This document shows, piece after piece, positions 24,724 through 34,683 of a DNA stretch of 64,000 nt. A program made the translations under genes and the position numbers. Origin of the DNA: a beta proteobacterium AAP99 (lineage in GTDB: Bacteria > Pseudomonadota > Gammaproteobacteria > Burkholderiales > Burkholderiaceae_C). The notes beneath the pieces were generated by a model. That model worked only from the letters and a program-made list of their open reading frames with translations, made no database searches and had not been told where the DNA came from. Position 1 is the first letter of the stretch. Every line of letters begins with the position of its first letter. The DNA lies in the NCBI GenBank assembly GCA_001295775.1, contig LJIA01000002.1:62001-126000 (forward strand), written 5' to 3'.

Positions 24724-27378
24724 ATGTCCAACCTACTCAGTCAACGTCTGGAACAGCTGCTGCAGTTCAGCACCGACTGGCTATGGGAAACCGACGTGCA
24801 GCATCGGCTGGTCTGGATGTCGCCAACTTTCGAGCGCGTGACCGGCGTGGCCCTGAGCCGGATGCTGGGCAAGCACCGCTGGGAGATCACGCCCGCCTCG
24901 GAATCCTTCTGGGCGGCGCACCGGGCGACGCTCAATGAGCATCTGCCGTTTCGGGACTTCGTCTATCCCGCACGCCGGCCCGATGGCAGCGAGGTCGAGT
25001 TCCAGATCTCCGGCCTGCCGCAATTCGATGACGCAGGCAGCTTCACGGGCTATATCGGCGTCGGCCGTGACCTGAGCCAGGCGCGCCGCAACCAGCGCGA
25101 GCTGGAGGCCAAGGAGCAGCGCCTGCGAGCGATGAACGCCACCGTGCCCGTGGCGCTGCTGGTGCATCGCGGCGGCGTCATCCTCGAAGCCAACCCCGCC
25201 ACCGCCACATTGTTCGGTGTGGGCGACCCTGACGCGCTGGTGGGCCGCTCGGTGATGAGCTTCGTCCACCCGGAGCTGCGGGCCAAGGCGGCGGCGCGCG
25301 TGCAGCAGGTCATGGCCGCGCCCTTCGGTGTGGTCAATCCGATCGACGAGTTCGATGTGCAGCGGCCCAATGGGCAGGTGCGCCGCGCACGCGGCACCAG
25401 CGTGAAGATCGATCTGCCCGACGGCCCGGCCCTGCAGCTGGCCTACATGGACATCACGGATTCCGAGGAGGCTGCGCGGCGCGTGCGCGACTCCGAGGTG
25501 CTGCTGTCCAAAGTGATCCAGAACACGCCCGATCTCGTGGCCGTGCAGGACCTCAAGAGCGCCAAGTACGTGATCGTGAATGAAGCCTTCGAGCGCATCA
25601 CGGGCTTCTCGGCCGTCGAGGCGCTGGGCAAGACGCCTTACGAACTCAAGCTCTGGGACGATGCCGACGAGGCCGAGTCCGTGCGTCAGAACCTGCTGCG
25701 CACGCGGCAGTTCCGCGACTACGTGATGCGCCTTCAGACCAAATCCGGCGAGCTGCGCTTTCTGCAGCTGGCGGTGCAGATCTTCGAGATGGGCGACGCT
25801 CGCTACCTGATCGCCAACGGTCGCGACGTCACCGAGACCGAGCGCATCCGGCTGGAACAGAACGCGATCCTCAAGAACGCCTCCACCGGCATCGCCTTCA
25901 CGCGGGACCGCACCTTCCAGTTCGTGAATCCGGAGTTCGAGCGCATGTGCGGCTGGCCGCCCGGCGAGCTGATCGGCCAGCCGGGCCATGTGGTCTGGCC
26001 CAGCGAGGCGGCCTACCGCGAGATCGGCCAGACGGTCGGGCCGCTGCTGTCCCAGGGCCGCACGGTCGACCTGGAGCGCGAGATTCTGCGCCGCGACGGC
26101 AGCACCTTCATCTCGCGCATCCGGGCCGGTGTGGTGGACCCGACCAACCCGGTCCACGGCGGAACGGTGTGGAACTTCGTGGATGTGACCGAGGAAAAGC
26201 GCGCCATTCAGGCCATGGTCCAGGCACGCGAGGCGGCCGAGGCGGCCAATAACGCCAAGACCGCCTTCCTGGCCAATACCAGCCACGAGCTGCGCACACC
26301 GCTGAATGGCGTGGTGGGCATGGCACGCCTGGCGCAGCAGACCGAAGACCCTGCCCTGCGCGACCTGTACCTGCGCCAGTTGGTGGAGAGCGCGGACTCG
26401 CTGTCCTCGATCATCAGCGACATCCTGGATCTGTCCAAGATCGAGGCCGGCAAGCTCACCGTGGAGCGCGTGCGCTACGACCTGCCCGATGTGCTGGAGG
26501 CCGTGCACACCCATTTCGAGCTGGCGGCGCAGGATCGCGGCCTGGCCCTGTCGCTGTCGATCGAGCCGCTGCTGCCGCGCTGGGTGGTGGGCGACCCGAC
26601 GCGGGTGCGCCAGATCCTAACCAACTTCGTCAGCAACGCGATGAAGTTCACGCCGCGCGGTGCGGTGCGCATGCGCGCGCGGCAGGTGGGCGCGGACCGG
26701 CTTCGTCTGGAAGTGACGGACACCGGCATCGGCATCGAGACCGCTGCGGTTCAGCGTCTGTTTGAACCCTTCTCGCAGGCCGACGAATCGACCACGCGCC
26801 GCTACGGCGGCACCGGCCTGGGTCTGGCGATCAGCCGCGAGCTGGCCCAGGCCATGGGCGGCGATGTGGGTGTGGAAAGCACGCCCGGGCAGGGCAGCGT
26901 GTTCTGGGTCGATCTGCCCCTGGTGCTGCCGCCCGACGAAGCGGGCAGCGGGCCTCAGGTGGTGCCCTCGGCCGACCTGCTGGCCGGGCGACGCGTGCTG
27001 CTGGTGGAAGACAACAGCGTGAACCGGCTGATTGCGCGCGAGATGCTGCGCGGCTGGGGCATGGACGTGATCGAAGCGGTGGATGGCGAAGACGCGCTGC
27101 GTCGTTTCAGCGCCGAGCGCCCGCATCTGGTGCTGATGGACTTGCACATGCCGCGCATGAACGGCTTTGTGGCCACGCGCGAGCTGCGCAAGCGCGCCGA
27201 CGCGCGGCTCACGCCGATCATCGCCCTGTCTGCCGCGGTGCTGGACGCCGAGCGCGAGCAGGCCGAGGACGCCGGCATGAACGACTTCATCGCCAAGCCG
27301 ATCAACCCGGAACGCCTGCTGGCCGTGCTGGCACAGTGGATGAACGCGGTCTCAGCAGCCGAGACCGAAGCGCGCTAG
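24724..27378 (+). CDS. PAS-rich hybrid sensor histidine kinase
   Basis: An 884-residue soluble hybrid kinase. Four PAS domains are readable in series (about residues 8-125, 130-255, 262-378 and 384-500), then HisKA with His521 in [13 protein letters not shown], an ATPase domain with the [10 protein letters not shown]-box near residue 700, and a receiver domain with Asp about 805 in [12 protein letters not shown] and Lys in DFIAKPIN. There is no membrane helix, so it senses cytoplasmic signals (redox, ligand or light). No DNA-binding partner is adjacent; the receiver implies a phosphorelay. Convergent with the kinase at 27454. Confidence 0.93.
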   Translation: MSNLLSQRLEQLLQFSTDWLWETDVQHRLVWMSPTFERVTGVALSRMLGKHRWEITPASESFWAAHRATLNEHLPFRDFVYPARRPDGSEVEFQISGLPQFDDAGSFTGYIGVGRDLSQARRNQRELEAKEQRLRAMNATVPVALLVHRGGVILEANPATATLFGVGDPDALVGRSVMSFVHPELRAKAAARVQQVMAAPFGVVNPIDEFDVQRPNGQVRRARGTSVKIDLPDGPALQLAYMDITDSEEAARRVRDSEVLLSKVIQNTPDLVAVQDLKSAKYVIVNEAFERITGFSAVEALGKTPYELKLWDDADEAESVRQNLLRTRQFRDYVMRLQTKSGELRFLQLAVQIFEMGDARYLIANGRDVTETERIRLEQNAILKNASTGIAFTRDRTFQFVNPEFERMCGWPPGELIGQPGHVVWPSEAAYREIGQTVGPLLSQGRTVDLEREILRRDGSTFISRIRAGVVDPTNPVHGGTVWNFVDVTEEKRAIQAMVQAREAAEAANNAKTAFLANTSHELRTPLNGVVGMARLAQQTEDPALRDLYLRQLVESADSLSSIISDILDLSKIEAGKLTVERVRYDLPDVLEAVHTHFELAAQDRGLALSLSIEPLLPRWVVGDPTRVRQILTNFVSNAMKFTPRGAVRMRARQVGADRLRLEVTDTGIGIETAAVQRLFEPFSQADESTTRRYGGTGLGLAISRELAQAMGGDVGVESTPGQGSVFWVDLPLVLPPDEAGSGPQVVPSADLLAGRRVLLVEDNSVNRLIAREMLRGWGMDVIEAVDGEDALRRFSAERPHLVLMDLHMPRMNGFVATRELRKRADARLTPIIALSAAVLDAEREQAEDAGMNDFIAKPINPERLLAVLAQWMNAVSAAETEAR

Positions 27379-27493
27379 ATCAATTTCGGCCAGTTTTCTT
27401 GGATTCGAAAACCAGCTTGAAGTGCGCTCTAGACAAGCGGAAAGCCGCATTTCTCAATCTGATTTTGAGTCATTTTCGGACTCAAATGACTCA
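27378..27493 (+). repeat. Dispersed intergenic repeat, copy B (core GACAAGCGGAAA)
   Basis: Copy B, type 1, between two convergent hybrid kinase genes. It opens with TCAATTTCGGCCA, contains GTTTTC/GAAAAC arms, the exact core at 27432-27443, and ends with TTTTCGG. Its right part runs into the end of the minus-strand kinase gene and includes a perfect 10-base stem TGAGTCATTT (27466-27475) / AAATGACTCA (27484-27493). It probably supplies the transcript ends of both kinases. Confidence 0.7.
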
Positions 27494-29427
27494 GGCAGGT
27501 CAAGCAGCAGCTTGTCCAGCTCGGCAAGCGTGCGTGCCACATCCAGCGGCTTGGTCCAATAGCCTTGAAAGCCTTCGGCGCGGGCGCGGCTGATTTCCGC
27601 ACTCGTTGCCGCGGCCGAGACCACCACCGCAGGAATGTGCGCCAACCCTGGCTCGGCGCGCAGGCGCTGAAGCAATTCGAAGCCATCCATATCGGGCAGG
27701 TGCAGATCCAGCAGAAACAGATCTGGTGGTGCGGCACGGGCCTGCGCAATCGCGCTCGCGCCATCGCGCGCCACCTGTACCCGCACGCCGGGGCGCCGCG
27801 CCAGGATGGCCTCCATCAGCACGACGTTGACGGTGTTGTCCTCCACGTACATCACCGTCTGCGTGCCGCTGGACGCGCTGCGAGTTTCTGAACTCTGCGC
27901 GTCCGAAGGGGGTTCGGCGAGCGCCCGCACGGGCGCGCCACCCGCCGGCGCAAGCCCCCCAGCGGCGAGATCCGGCGCGCGGCGCAGGCTCACCGTGAAG
28001 CAGCTGCCCCGCCCCTCGCGGCTGTCCACTTCAATGTCGCCCTGCATGTGCTGGACCAGCTGGCGCGTGATGACCAGACCCAGCCCGGTGCCCGGAATGT
28101 CCGTGCGCTCCGCACCGAGGCGGTTGAAGGGCTGGAACAGGCCGGCGAGCTGGGTCTCGTTCAGGCCGGGGCCGGTGTCGTGCACGGCGATCTGCACGCC
28201 GCCCGCCTGCACCAGCACGTGCAGCCAGACCCGACCGCCCGGCCGGTTGTACTTGATGGCATTGCTCAGCAGATTGGCCAGCACCTGCCCCAGCCGCTGT
28301 GCGTTGGCCAGCACCTGGATCTGCGGTGCGCAGGCCGGCGCATCCATGGTGATCCCGGCCGCGGCGGCCTGCGGCTGCACCAGCGCCACCGAAGCCGTCA
28401 GCAGCGGCGCGAGCGGCACGGGTTCACAGTCGATCGACAGACGCCCGCTTTCCAGGCCCGTGGTGTCCAGCACCTCGTTCACCAGACTGAGCAGGGTGCC
28501 GCCGGCCGAGTAGATCGTCTGCAGGCGTGCAAGCTGGTCGGGGCTCAGATTGCCCACCTGCTCACCCAGCATGAGCTGCGTGAAGCCCAGGATGGCATTC
28601 AGCGGCGTGCGCAGCTCGTGGCTGATGCGCGCCATCAGCTCGCTGCGCGCGCGGGCCGCTTCCTCGGCGGTCTGCTGCTGCAGACGTGCGGCGGCCAGCT
28701 CCTGGCGTAAGGTCACATCGGACACATGGCCGTGCCAGAGCGTGCTGCCGTCGGCCCGGCTGCGCGGGCGCACGGTTACCTCGTGCCAGCGCAGGCTGCC
28801 GTCGGGCAGCTGCACCCGGAAGGTCTCGCTGCGCGCCTGCTGGGTGAGCGCGCTTTCCCTGAAGCCCTGCATCACGCGCGGCAGATCATCCGGATGAATG
28901 CGGTGGAACACGGCATCGGCCGAGGTCGCAGCCGCTTCGGCGGTGACGCCATAGAGGCTGCGCACGCTTTCGCTGGTGTAGGGAAAGTGCATCGCACCGC
29001 CGACACTGCGCACGAGCTCGAAGATCATGCCCGGGGCGGAATCCGCCGCGCGCTTCACGCGCAGTAGCTCCTCCTGCGCACGGCGGCGCTGACGCAGGGG
29101 CATGAACAGCAGCTGCACGCCGCGCTCGGAGGGCCCGGCAAACAGCATCACGCCCAGGTCCTGACCATCGCGCCCGCGCAGGCTCAGCTCGATTTCCTGC
29201 ACATTGCCATGCAGGCGCAGCAGCGCAAAGACATAGCTCTGGAACAGAACCGCCGAAGCCGGCGCAAGCAGCTGGTCGACCGGCTCGCCGCGCAGCGCAT
29301 CAGCTGCCCAGCCCAGCTGGGTCTGCACCCAGGCGTTGCAGTCGAGGATCAGGCCCTCGCTGCTCATCAGCACCCAGCCGCCGGGCAGATCGTCGTGGCT
29401 TGGCAGCGCGGGTGCGGCGGTACTCAT
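27454..29427 (-). CDS. PAS hybrid histidine kinase coupled to an RsbQ-like hydrolase
   Basis: 657 residues; start ATG at 29427, overlapping the hydrolase stop by four bases (ATGA). Layout: PAS (about 10-115), PAS with PAC-type repeats (about 135-255), HisKA with His270 in [13 protein letters not shown], ATPase with GTGLGLVITRQL near residue 460, then a receiver with Asp574 in LFLLDLHLPDMDG. No membrane helices. The coupling to an alpha/beta-hydrolase recalls RsbQ-RsbP of Bacillus, where the hydrolase supplies a ligand to the PAS domain of its partner. The last codons overlap repeat copy B. Confidence 0.92.
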   Translation of the reverse strand: MSTAAPALPSHDDLPGGWVLMSSEGLILDCNAWVQTQLGWAADALRGEPVDQLLAPASAVLFQSYVFALLRLHGNVQEIELSLRGRDGQDLGVMLFAGPSERGVQLLFMPLRQRRRAQEELLRVKRAADSAPGMIFELVRSVGGAMHFPYTSESVRSLYGVTAEAAATSADAVFHRIHPDDLPRVMQGFRESALTQQARSETFRVQLPDGSLRWHEVTVRPRSRADGSTLWHGHVSDVTLRQELAAARLQQQTAEEAARARSELMARISHELRTPLNAILGFTQLMLGEQVGNLSPDQLARLQTIYSAGGTLLSLVNEVLDTTGLESGRLSIDCEPVPLAPLLTASVALVQPQAAAAGITMDAPACAPQIQVLANAQRLGQVLANLLSNAIKYNRPGGRVWLHVLVQAGGVQIAVHDTGPGLNETQLAGLFQPFNRLGAERTDIPGTGLGLVITRQLVQHMQGDIEVDSREGRGSCFTVSLRRAPDLAAGGLAPAGGAPVRALAEPPSDAQSSETRSASSGTQTVMYVEDNTVNVVLMEAILARRPGVRVQVARDGASAIAQARAAPPDLFLLDLHLPDMDGFELLQRLRAEPGLAHIPAVVVSAAATSAEISRARAEGFQGYWTKPLDVARTLAELDKLLLDLPESFESENDSKSD

Positions 29428-30239
29428 GCCGGTGCGCGCTCCTGAAGAAACTCGCGGATCAGTGCGATGGTCTGCTTGGGGTGCGTCAGGTGCGGACAAT
29501 GCCCGGCGCCGTCGATCAGGCGGTAGCTCGACCCCGCAATCTGCCGATGCACGTACTCGCCCACTTCGACGGGAGCGATCGCATCGTGCGCCACCTGGAC
29601 AATCAAGGTCGGCGTCGTGATCCGTGGCAGGTCGGCGCGGTTGTCGCCCAGAAAGACCGCCTGGGCGAAGCGGCGGGTGATGAAGGCATCTGCGCTGCAC
29701 AGGCTGCTGTGCAGCTGCTCCACCACCTCGGCGTCATGGCCCTCGCCCATCACCACCGGCGTAAGGAAGTCTGCCCAGCCGATCAGGTTGGTCTCCATCA
29801 TGTCGATCAGCCCGTCGATGTCCGAACGCTCGAAGCCGCCGCGGTAGTGCGGCGGATCATTCACGTAGCGCGGCGATGGCCCGAGCATCACCAGCCCGGC
29901 AAAGCGCTCGGGTTGGGCGATGCTCGCCAGCGCGCCGATCATGGCGCTGACGGAATGACCGACAAAGACGACGCCATCCAGGTCCAGATCGACGAGCAGG
30001 CGATTGACGTCCTGCGCGTAGCCCTCGATGCGTGCGTGGCGCTCCAGGTCGTAGGCGGTGTAGTCCGACAAGCCGCAGCCGATGTGGTCGAACAGCACCA
30101 CGCGATGGGTGGCCTCGAAGGCGGGGGCGACGTACTTCCACATGTTCTGGTCACAGCCGAAGCCGTGGGCAAAGACCAGCGTGGGGCCGTTGCCGCGGAT
30201 GACAACGTTGTGCCGAGCAATCGCGTCGGATGCCTGCAT
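29424..30239 (-). CDS. RsbQ-like alpha/beta-hydrolase
   Basis: A 271-residue alpha/beta-hydrolase of the RsbQ/D14/KAI2 group. The ATG at 30239 has AAGG upstream. The conserved run HGFGCDQNMWKYVAPAFE (about residues 25-42) is diagnostic for the group; the nucleophile Ser is in VGHSVSAMIG (about residue 95), and the acid and His are in VAHDAIAP and GAGHCPHLT. In Bacillus, RsbQ activates the PAS-containing phosphatase RsbP under energy stress. Here the coupled downstream partner is a PAS histidine kinase, so it probably generates or delivers the PAS ligand. Confidence 0.9.
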   Translation of the reverse strand: MQASDAIARHNVVIRGNGPTLVFAHGFGCDQNMWKYVAPAFEATHRVVLFDHIGCGLSDYTAYDLERHARIEGYAQDVNRLLVDLDLDGVVFVGHSVSAMIGALASIAQPERFAGLVMLGPSPRYVNDPPHYRGGFERSDIDGLIDMMETNLIGWADFLTPVVMGEGHDAEVVEQLHSSLCSADAFITRRFAQAVFLGDNRADLPRITTPTLIVQVAHDAIAPVEVGEYVHRQIAGSSYRLIDGAGHCPHLTHPKQTIALIREFLQERAPA

Positions 30240-30503
30240 GGGACGAACCTTGGTCAATCTTGTTTGTGAAGACCTTTTAACACCGCTCTTTGGGGCGGTA
30301 AAAGCTCAAAATCACGCTATCACTCAGTGCAATCGTTGTCATCAGACGGGCGGCGAGGGGCGGGCTTGACACCGTGGCGATGCTGCCTCGCCCGTGCGGC
30401 ACGCGCATGACCAGACACTCCGGATGGCCGCGTGAGCGCGCGACCGCTACGCTGCGGCGCCATCGGCACTGACTTCGACCACCCCGACCGGCCGAGCCCC
30501 CCA

Positions 30504-32132
30504 ATGCCCGACCCGACCCTGACATCTGCAACCGCGCCCTCCGGCGCATTGCACCCGCAGCTGCTGGAGCAGCTTGGTCGCGCCCGGGCGCTGCAAGCCA
30601 ACGAGCCGGAGCAGGCCACAGACCTGGCGCTGCAGGTGCATGCCCAGGCTGCGGCCGCGCAGTGGACCGACCTCGAGTGCGATGCGCTGATCCTGCTGGG
30701 CAGCCTGGCGCAGCGCCGGGGCGACTTCCCCGCCGCGCAGGAACATCTGCACGCTGCGCTGGCGCTGGCCCAGACGCAGGCCGACGCAGATACCCACGCC
30801 CAGCGCCGTGCCGAGGCGCTGCGCGGTCTGGGCTTTGTGGCCGACGACCTCGGCGACTATCCGCAGGCCCTGCAGCACTACCTGGGCGCGCTCGAGATCG
30901 ATCAGGCCCGTGGCGACACCGGCGCGCTGGCCCGCACCCTGCGCACCATCGGCATCGTGCATTCCAAGAGCGGCGAGCCGCGCCTGGGCCTGCAGTTCTA
31001 CGAACAGAGCCTGGCCGCAAGCCATGCGGTGGGCGATGACGCCAACAGCGCCAGCACGTTGAACAACATCGGCATCAACCGCAAGAACCTCGGCGATCTG
31101 CCGGGCGCGCGCGCGGCACTCGACGAAGCCTTGGCCCTGCTGGAACGCACCGGCAACCTGGCCGGACAGGCCGGGGCGCTGTCCAACCTCGCGCTGGTGC
31201 TGGAGTTGAACGGCGATCTGGAGGGCGCGGCAGCGTGCCTTGAGCGCAGCGCCGCGCTGGCCGAGCAGACCCGCTACGCCATGGCGCGCGTGAAGTCGCT
31301 CACCGCGCTGGGCCGCGTGCTCACGCGCCTGGCGCGCTTTGCGGACGCGCGCCGTACCCTCGACGCAGCGCTGGCCGTGGCCGACGGCATGAGCGCCAAG
31401 CCCGAGCAGGCCTTCTGCCACGAGGCGCTGGCCGCGCTCTACAAGGCGCAGGGCGACTTTGGGCAGGCGCTGGCGCATCACGAGCGCTTTCATCAGCTGC
31501 AGAGCGCCGCGCTGAACGAAAGCTCCGACCGCAAGCTCAAGGGCCTGCACCTGCGCTACGAGCTGGCGCAGGCCCGCCGCGAGGCCGACGCCCAGCGCCT
31601 GCGCAGCGCGCAGCTCGAAAGCGCCTTTGCCCGCCTGCAGCAGGAGAGCCACGAAGACGGCCTGACCGGCGTGTTCAACCGCCGCCATTTCGACCTTGAA
31701 CTGCTCGAACTCGCGGCCCGGGCCGACGCGCAGCAGCCGCTCGCGCTGGCGCTGATCGACGTGGATGACTTCAAGGGCATCAATGACCGCTTCGGCCACC
31801 TGGTGGGCGACGATGTGCTGCGCGCGCTGGCCGCGCAGCTGGCCGCCGGCTGCCGGCGCAGCGACGTGGTGGCCCGCTATGGCGGCGAGGAGTTTGCGCT
31901 GCTGCTGCCGGCCGCCCAGCTCGACGCCGCGCACGATCTGCTGGAGACCCTGCGCAGCGCGGTGGCCGGCTACGACTGGAACCGCCTGCAGGCCGGGCTG
32001 CGGGTCACCGTGTCGGCCGGCGTGGCCGCCACGACGGAGGCCGCGCAGGCCGATGCGCTGATCGCTCTGGCCGACCGCCGTCTGTATGCCGCCAAGCGGG
32101 GCGGCAAGAACCAGGTCTGCGCGGCGGGCTGA
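30504..32132 (+). CDS. TPR-GGDEF diguanylate cyclase
   Basis: About 542 residues from the ATG at 30504; a GTG at 30432 would add 24 unconvincing residues. Residues 20-340 are tetratricopeptide repeats (for example ALAAQGDF-type and ASTLNNIGINRKNLGDLPGA), then a coiled segment (YELAQARREADAQRLRSAQL), then a GGDEF domain. The active-site loop is GGEEF in ARYGGEEFALL with the metal Asp in LIDVDDFKGIND, so it should make cyclic-di-GMP. An RxxD inhibitory site (RRSD) precedes it. It is soluble, so the TPR part is the input. It resembles the TPR-HD-GYP pair in design but with the opposite output. Confidence 0.92.
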   Translation: MPDPTLTSATAPSGALHPQLLEQLGRARALQANEPEQATDLALQVHAQAAAAQWTDLECDALILLGSLAQRRGDFPAAQEHLHAALALAQTQADADTHAQRRAEALRGLGFVADDLGDYPQALQHYLGALEIDQARGDTGALARTLRTIGIVHSKSGEPRLGLQFYEQSLAASHAVGDDANSASTLNNIGINRKNLGDLPGARAALDEALALLERTGNLAGQAGALSNLALVLELNGDLEGAAACLERSAALAEQTRYAMARVKSLTALGRVLTRLARFADARRTLDAALAVADGMSAKPEQAFCHEALAALYKAQGDFGQALAHHERFHQLQSAALNESSDRKLKGLHLRYELAQARREADAQRLRSAQLESAFARLQQESHEDGLTGVFNRRHFDLELLELAARADAQQPLALALIDVDDFKGINDRFGHLVGDDVLRALAAQLAAGCRRSDVVARYGGEEFALLLPAAQLDAAHDLLETLRSAVAGYDWNRLQAGLRVTVSAGVAATTEAAQADALIALADRRLYAAKRGGKNQVCAAG

Positions 32133-32157
32133 GCGTGCGCTGACGGCTCAAGACATC

Positions 32158-32268
32158 AAGTCAATTTCGGACAGATTGGCGTAGAACGTCAATTTGCCTG
32201 AAGACGGCTGCAGGCAAGCGGAAAACGCACTATTGCTAGTTCAGTTTCTGCCGTTTTCGGCCAGAAAC
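32158..32268 (+). repeat. Dispersed intergenic repeat, copy C (core GGCAAGCGGAAA)
   Basis: Copy C, type 1, between the convergent cyclase and NnrU genes. It opens with TCAATTTCGGACA, has an 11/12 match to the core at 32213-32224 and ends with TTTTCGGCCA. The end forms a stem GTTTCTGCCG-tttt-CGGCCAGAAAC (32244-32268) just before the NnrU stop. Confidence 0.65.
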
Positions 32269-32850
32269 CTACATCCCGAACGGCCGCACACCGATCCATG
32301 CACCATGGGCCCAGAAGGCCACCCCGGCCCACAGCGCCGTGCCGATGACCACGTTCACCACGTCCCGCACGGCCGAACCCGGCGGGTAGCTGATGCGATC
32401 GGCGGCATCCCGCTTGCGCGCGGCGCGAAAGCTCAGCACCGCCCAGACCAGGAAGGCGCCGAACAGCAGCACGTCATGCAGCGTGCCGTTGGCCAGCAGG
32501 TGCGCAAAGGCCCAGGTCTTCACGCCCAGCACCATCGGGTGCTTCACCGCAGCCTTGAGCTTGGTGCCCGGTACGTAGGCGGCGGTCAGCAGGATGAAGG
32601 CGATCAGCGTGAGCAGCGCCGCGATGTGCTTGGTGAAGGTGGGCGGCGAATACAGCACGATCGGCGCCTGCCGCGCCAGACCGTAGCCGTAGATGATCAG
32701 CAGAAAGCCCAGCAGCGAGACCACCGAGTACGCCACCTTGTATTGGTTCGGCCCCGTGCGGGCGATCAGGCCCTGCCGCCAGGGCTCGGCAAAGACGCGC
32801 ACCGAGTGTGTGGCCAGAAAGACGAACAGACCGAGAACAAGCATCCACAT
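32269..32850 (-). CDS. NnrU family inner membrane protein
   Basis: A 193-residue membrane protein with five to six hydrophobic helices, starting MWMLVLGLFVFLATHS; GAGG precedes the ATG at 32850. Family features include QYKVAYSVVSLLGFLLIIYG, the loop HPMVLGVKTWAFAHLLANG and DVLLFGAFLVWAV. NnrU was linked to nitric-oxide or nitrite reduction in Rhodobacter, and the isoprenoid-related homologues (15-cis-zeta-carotene isomerase Z-ISO) bind haem. No denitrification gene is near, so its role here is open. The gene is divergent from the halogenase. Confidence 0.88.
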   Translation of the reverse strand: MWMLVLGLFVFLATHSVRVFAEPWRQGLIARTGPNQYKVAYSVVSLLGFLLIIYGYGLARQAPIVLYSPPTFTKHIAALLTLIAFILLTAAYVPGTKLKAAVKHPMVLGVKTWAFAHLLANGTLHDVLLFGAFLVWAVLSFRAARKRDAADRISYPPGSAVRDVVNVVIGTALWAGVAFWAHGAWIGVRPFGM

Positions 32851-32985
32851 GGGCAAACCTCGCAACGGTGACAGACAGCGGCGCGGCAAAGTGTAGGTTG
32901 ATGCTCCGGCCCGGCCACACAGTCGCGCTGTGCCTGCGCGGCGCAGCGTCACTGCGCATCAACCCGCAGGGCGCCGGGCGCACTG

Positions 32986-33002
32986 ATGTAGTAAACCTAC
33001 AT
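32986..33002. promoter_or_regulatory. Palindrome between NnrU and halogenase genes
   Basis: ATGTAG-TAAAC-CTACAT, a perfect 6-base dyad with a 5-base centre, lies about 76 bases before the halogenase ATG in the divergent region. It looks like a dimeric repressor site. No regulator gene is adjacent. Confidence 0.4.
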
Positions 33003-33078
33003 GCTTGAGCTTTTGATTGAGACCTTCGGCAGGCGCTGCGCAGACAGTGCCGCCCATGCAGTTTGAGGAGACGCTGCC

Positions 33079-34638
33079 ATGCAGCACACGCAGAATCACG
33101 CCGGCGCGCAGGTCGCGGTGAAGAAGGTCGTCATCGTTGGCGGCGGCACCGCGGGCTGGATGTGCGCCGCGGCGCTCGCGCGCCTGGCCCCGCCGGGCAC
33201 GCAGGTGCAGCTGGTGGAAAGCGACGAGATCGGCACCGTGGGGGTGGGCGAGGCCACCATCCCGATGATCCGCCTGTTCAACGAGACCCTGGGCATCGAC
33301 GAAAACGAATTCGTCCGCGCCACGCAGGGCAGCTTCAAGTTGGGCATCGAGTTCGTGAACTGGCGGCGCCTGAACCACCGCTACATCCATGCCTTTGGCG
33401 TGATGGGCCGCGGCCTGGGGCTGATCGGCTTTCATCAGTACTGGCTCAAGCACGCCCTGAAGCACGGCTTTTCGGACACCGCGGCCTTCTTCCCCAGCGG
33501 CGCGGCGGCCTATGCCAACAAGTTCGTGCGCGGCGGGCCGGCGGAGTCACCGCTCTCGGGCCTGAACTACGCCTTCCATTTCGATGCCGGCCTGTACGCG
33601 CGTTTTCTGCGCGGCTTCGCGGAGCCGCGCGGCGTCAAGCGGCATGAAGGCAAGATCGCGCGCGTCGAACAGTCCGCCAGCGGCGACATTGCCGCCGTGC
33701 ATCTGGAGAACGGCACGCGCATCGAAGGGGAGCTGTTCATCGACTGCTCAGGCTTTCGCGGCCTCTTGATCGAGCAGACCCTCAAGACCGGCTACGAGGA
33801 CTGGACCCACTGGCTGCCCTGCGACCGCGCCGTGGCTGTGCCCTGCGCCAGTGCAGACCCGCTCACGCCCTACACCCGCTCCAGCGCGCACACCGCCGGC
33901 TGGCAGTGGCGCATCCCGCTGCAGCACCGCACGGGCAACGGCCACGTGTACTGCAGCCAGTTCATGAGCGAAGACGAAGCCACCGCCATCCTGCTCAAGA
34001 ACCTGGATGGCGAGCAGCTGGCCGAGCCGCGGCCACTGAAGTTCGTGACCGGCCGGCGCAACAAGTTCTGGAACCGCAACGTGGTGGCCCTCGGTCTGGC
34101 CTCCGGCTTCATGGAGCCGCTGGAGAGCACCAGCATCCACCTGATCCAGAGCGGCATCTCGCGCCTGCTGGCCTTCTGGCCCGCCGCAGGCTTGAACGAA
34201 CACGAAGTGGACGAATTCAACCGCCAGAGCGCCTGGGAGTTCGAGCGCATCCGCGACTTTTTGATCCTGCACTACCACGCCGTGGAGCGCACGGACTCGC
34301 CCTTCTGGCAGCGCTGCCGCAGCATGGAGATTCCGCCCGGCCTGCGCAGCCGCATGGCGCTCTTCCGCCAGCACGGGCGGTTCTTTCGCGAAGGCGACGA
34401 GCTCTTCACCGAAGCCGGCTGGGTGCAGGTCATGCTCGGCCAGGGCATCGAACCCGCGGGCTACCACCCGCTGGCCGACCAGCTCACGGATGCGCAGCTT
34501 GAGGAGTTCATCAGCAGCACGCGCAACGACATCGCCCGCGCGGTGGCCCCGCTGCCGCGGCACGAGGACTTCCTCGCCCGCTTCTGCCCGGCGCCGAAGG
34601 TGGAGCTCAAGGCCATGATGCCGAGCGTGGCGGCCTGA
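33079..34638 (+). CDS. Flavin-dependent tryptophan halogenase-family protein
   Basis: A 519-residue FAD enzyme of the tryptophan halogenase family. The FAD-binding motif GGGTAGWMCAAALAR is at residues 19-33, then GVGEATIPMI. The halogenase-type WxWxIP is present as GWQWRIPLQHR (about residue 275), and the candidate catalytic lysine is in GSFKLGIEFVNW (about residue 92). Length and C-terminal helical part are normal. Such enzymes use reduced flavin, oxygen and halide to halogenate an aromatic ring. It stands alone, with no flavin reductase or biosynthetic gene beside it; many such orphans sit in sugar-uptake loci and are of unproved substrate. Confidence 0.88.
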   Translation: MQHTQNHAGAQVAVKKVVIVGGGTAGWMCAAALARLAPPGTQVQLVESDEIGTVGVGEATIPMIRLFNETLGIDENEFVRATQGSFKLGIEFVNWRRLNHRYIHAFGVMGRGLGLIGFHQYWLKHALKHGFSDTAAFFPSGAAAYANKFVRGGPAESPLSGLNYAFHFDAGLYARFLRGFAEPRGVKRHEGKIARVEQSASGDIAAVHLENGTRIEGELFIDCSGFRGLLIEQTLKTGYEDWTHWLPCDRAVAVPCASADPLTPYTRSSAHTAGWQWRIPLQHRTGNGHVYCSQFMSEDEATAILLKNLDGEQLAEPRPLKFVTGRRNKFWNRNVVALGLASGFMEPLESTSIHLIQSGISRLLAFWPAAGLNEHEVDEFNRQSAWEFERIRDFLILHYHAVERTDSPFWQRCRSMEIPPGLRSRMALFRQHGRFFREGDELFTEAGWVQVMLGQGIEPAGYHPLADQLTDAQLEEFISSTRNDIARAVAPLPRHEDFLARFCPAPKVELKAMMPSVAA

Positions 34639-34683
34639 GCGCCCGCTCGCCCGCTGCCTGATACCCGTTTACACGCCGCACTG

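Noticed and set aside
24781-26514. 577-codon minus-strand frame opposite the PAS hybrid kinase
   Set aside because: No domain, and the kinase is clearly real.
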